NCBI GenBank assembly: GCA_015665415.1
Contig: JADFAE010000006.1
Location: 1-64,000, forward strand
Source: Roseobacter sp.
GTDB taxonomy: Bacteria > Pseudomonadota > Alphaproteobacteria > Rhodobacterales > Rhodobacteraceae
DNA: 64,000 bases
Direction: 5' to 3'
In this document: one piece after another, positions 63,233 through 64,000 of the stretch
How the letters are laid out: each line of letters begins with the position of its first letter
How positions within the stretch are numbered: the first letter of the stretch is position 1
The notes under the pieces: generated by a model
What the model saw: the letters and a program-made list of their open reading frames with translations, nothing else
Told to the model about the DNA's origin: nothing
The model's database searches: none
Made by a program: the position numbers and the translations under genes

Positions 63233-64000
63233 TTACCGGTTCTCTGTGAAGGTGAACATGGATTGCAGTGCAAACATCACGCGATCGAGCAGGAAGCCGA
63301 TGATACCGATGGTAAAGACGGCGACCATGATTTTTGCCAAGCTCTGCGAGGACCCGTTCTGGAACTCATCCCAGACAAATTTGCCCAGCCCCGGATTCTG
63401 CGCCAGCATCTCGGCGGCAATCAGCACCATCCAGCCAACCCCCAGCGACAGGCGCAGGCCGGTAAAGATCAGCGGCAGTGCAGAGGGCAGCACCAGCTTG
63501 GTGATCTTGGCATAGGTGCTCATCTTCAGCACCTTGGAGACACTGACCAGATCCTTGTCGATGGAGGACACCCCAAGGGCGGTGTTGATCAGCGTTGGCC
63601 AAAGCGAACACAGGGTGACGGTGATTGCAGAGACCAGGAAAGATTTGGAAAACAGCCCGTCATTGCTGGCATAAAGTGCCGAAACAACCATGGTGACGAT
63701 GGGCAACCAGGCCAGCGGGCTGACCGGTTTGAAAATCTGGATGATCGGATTGATAGCGGCATTGGCAGTGGCCGACAGACCCGCCAAGATGCCCAGCGGG
63801 ATCGCAATCACCGACCCGACCAGAAAGCCAAAGAAAACGGTTTTGATCGAAGTCCAGATCTGCTGGTCGTAGGTTGGCTTGCCGGTAAAGCTGCGGTGGC
63901 GCACCTTATCGTCCCTCCCCTGGGCGATCAGCTTGGCGTTGCGGGCCTCTTGGCGTTCATAAAAGGCGGCCTCTTTGGCCCGGATCCGCGCCGCTTCCGC
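63233..64000 (-). CDS. nrtB: nitrate ABC transporter permease, N-terminal part outside the window
   Basis: The frame stays open to base 64000 (upstream of GTG 63904 it reads [23 protein letters not shown]), so the start is not in view. The visible part has about six membrane helices, including [21 protein letters not shown] and [20 protein letters not shown], and the EAA loop [18 protein letters not shown] of binding-protein-dependent permeases. It partners the fused ATPase 5 bases downstream. The substrate-binding subunit is expected beyond the right edge. Confidence 0.9.
   Translation of the reverse strand, partial: AEAARIRAKEAAFYERQEARNAKLIAQGRDDKVRHRSFTGKPTYDQQIWTSIKTVFFGFLVGSVIAIPLGILAGLSATANAAINPIIQIFKPVSPLAWLPIVTMVVSALYASNDGLFSKSFLVSAITVTLCSLWPTLINTALGVSSIDKDLVSVSKVLKMSTYAKITKLVLPSALPLIFTGLRLSLGVGWMVLIAAEMLAQNPGLGKFVWDEFQNGSSQSLAKIMVAVFTIGIIGFLLDRVMFALQSMFTFTENR

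Overview
The window looks like chromosomal DNA of a marine Rhodobacteraceae (Roseobacter-group) alphaproteobacterium. The evidence is the gene order (rplU-rpmA-GNAT-obg, phoR-pstSCAB-phoU-phoB, yicC-gmk), the ribosomal protein L21 with a C-terminal helix-hairpin-helix tail, an IalB-like protein, a class II DAHP synthase, and two copies of a GC-hairpin plus TATTT intergenic repeat that I associate with this family. This placement is inferred from recalled family features, not from a search. Most of the window is ordinary core genome cut by several accessory stretches.

Layout. 1-2691: obg (cut by the left edge), a GNAT acetyltransferase, rpmA and rplU. 3056-5679: an unassigned three-gene cassette made of a nitrilase-fold protein with an intact Glu-Lys-Cys triad, a winged-helix protein and a small translationally coupled protein. 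5703-6554: a secreted DUF2059 protein. 6677-14276: tRNA-Ser(CGA) followed by a 7.5 kb islet that ends in a 62-bp copy of the tRNA 3' part (60/62 identical). It has no integrase and holds two LysR-controlled xenobiotic/redox gene sets; one includes a haloalkane dehalogenase gene with a TAG at the halide-binding Trp codon. 15518-17762: glutaryl-CoA dehydrogenase and its divergent LysR regulator. 17797-25333: the complete phosphate-sensing and uptake locus. 25459-31342: gamma-carbonic anhydrase, gmk, yicC, a PAS protein, DAHP synthase and a GlxA-type regulator. 31905-37604: a branched-chain amino-acid ABC transporter operon carrying a small secreted ORFan. 37722-40361: a HerA/DUF853 ATPase, two probable small RNAs and an IalB-like protein.

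40445-45664 is a cell-envelope group: L,D-transpeptidase, LpxD-like acyltransferase, acyl carrier protein and ketoacyl-ACP synthase in one operon, with a divergent Tat-exported DUF882 peptidase. 46128-51620 is a second accessory stretch behind tRNA-Arg(CCG): a frameshifted gene, an exported caspase-like protease with a cysteine-rich lipoprotein, and the decayed tail genes (T-U-X-D order) of a P2-like prophage. 51656-53803 is a MarR-controlled enoyl-CoA hydratase/hydrolase operon. 54394-64000 is a nitrate assimilation operon on the minus strand: nitrate ABC transporter, nirB, nirD, nasA, a TrpD2-like protein and a siroheme-pathway methyltransferase. It runs off the right edge.

How the parts work together: the pst/pho genes form one phosphate-response unit with a candidate Pho box before pstS. 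The nitrate cluster covers uptake, reduction to nitrite and ammonium, and part of the siroheme cofactor supply. The most interesting unexplained items are the nitrilase/winged-helix/small-protein cassette with its inverted repeat, the two stacked small-RNA candidates at 39345-39605, the amber codon in the dehalogenase, and the ORFan inside the liv operon.
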